Assembly: GCA_963930775.1 (NCBI GenBank)
Contig: OZ005689.1
Location: 28,346,044 to 28,410,043 of the forward strand
Direction of reading: 5' to 3'
Length of the DNA: 64,000 nt
Source: Cliona cf. orientalis
Taxonomy: Eukaryota > Porifera > Demospongiae > Clionaida > Clionaidae
Of the stretch, positions 63,861-64,000 are shown in pieces. The stretch's first letter is position 1; every line of letters starts with the position of its first letter. A program made the translations under genes and the position numbers. A model generated the notes under the pieces. The model saw nothing but the letters and a program-made list of their open reading frames with translations. It had not been told where the DNA came from and did not search any database.

Positions 63861-64000
63861 CAGGGGCGGATCCAGGATTTATCAGAGGAGGGTTCTTAGT
63901 TTAACAGTGTGCGCGCGAAATTTTAGGCCAAGCCCACTTCGATGGTTGACCACGCACATTTCTCGCTAGATTTGCGTGTTCGAGGTCTTGTGATGCCCTC
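63861..64000 (+). mobile_element. Left end of a hAT-like MITE, cut by the window edge
   Basis: CAGGGGCGGATCCAGGATTT matches the terminus of the element at 40375-40721. It continues with the GGAGGGTTCTTAG and GTGCGCGCGAAATT type interior seen there. The right end lies outside the window. Confidence 0.65.

Overview
The window looks like nuclear DNA of an early-branching metazoan, most likely a demosponge. The reasons are AT-rich non-coding DNA, very short GT..AG introns (about 50-160 bp), animal gene families (phospholipase-B-like, BEN-like and RING-type exons) and transposon families I associate with sponges and cnidarians. There are no bacterial operons, CRISPR arrays or rRNA genes, and I saw no tRNA. 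Species assignment is inference only.

Most of the 64 kb is transposable elements at several stages of decay, often nested. From left to right: an inverted, 3'-truncated copy of a TIR transposon (0.4-1.7 kb); a minus-strand DUF3987-like gene; a KDZ-type transposase fragment split by a TIR MITE (3.7-5.1 kb); an intact single-exon integrase-like gene (5.5-6.8 kb); a four-exon RING-finger gene in which a hAT-like MITE sits exactly where an intron must be (7.2-9.5 kb); the C-terminal half of a KDZ transposase (10.4-11.9 kb); a 5'-truncated LINE (12.3-13.2 kb); and a satellite with a period of about 311-338 bp (14.4-15.5 and 26.06-26.5 kb).

The centrepiece is a complete 10.57-kb Helentron (15491-26060) inserted inside that satellite. 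It carries a coiled-coil/minisatellite leader, DUF6570, an OTU protease, a Rep nuclease plus PIF1-like helicase plus endonuclease, an antisense coiled-coil gene and an RPA-like single-strand DNA-binding gene. Neighbouring satellite units preserve the empty target site, so both ends can be fixed to the base.

From 27.8 to 42 kb lie a pogo-type transposon that has split a PIN-like gene remnant, several MITEs with CCGTA termini, a decayed Crypton-type tyrosine recombinase beside a Ulp1-like fragment, long hairpins, a BEN-domain pseudogene, a second hAT-like MITE and exons of a phospholipase-B-like gene. A Ty3/gypsy LTR fossil with near-identical LTRs follows (42595-47840). From 48 to 64 kb there are fragmentary gene remnants, a full-length TIR transposon with a DUF7869-type transposase and zinc knuckle (52613-56475, the parent type of the left-end copy), host-like minus-strand exons, a Tc1-like relic, a Tnp2/CACTA-type N-terminal exon and two more MITEs.

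The most notable signals are the precisely bounded Helentron and its antisense gene, the MITE that appears to be a working intron, and the TGTGACC-ended transposon/MITE group.
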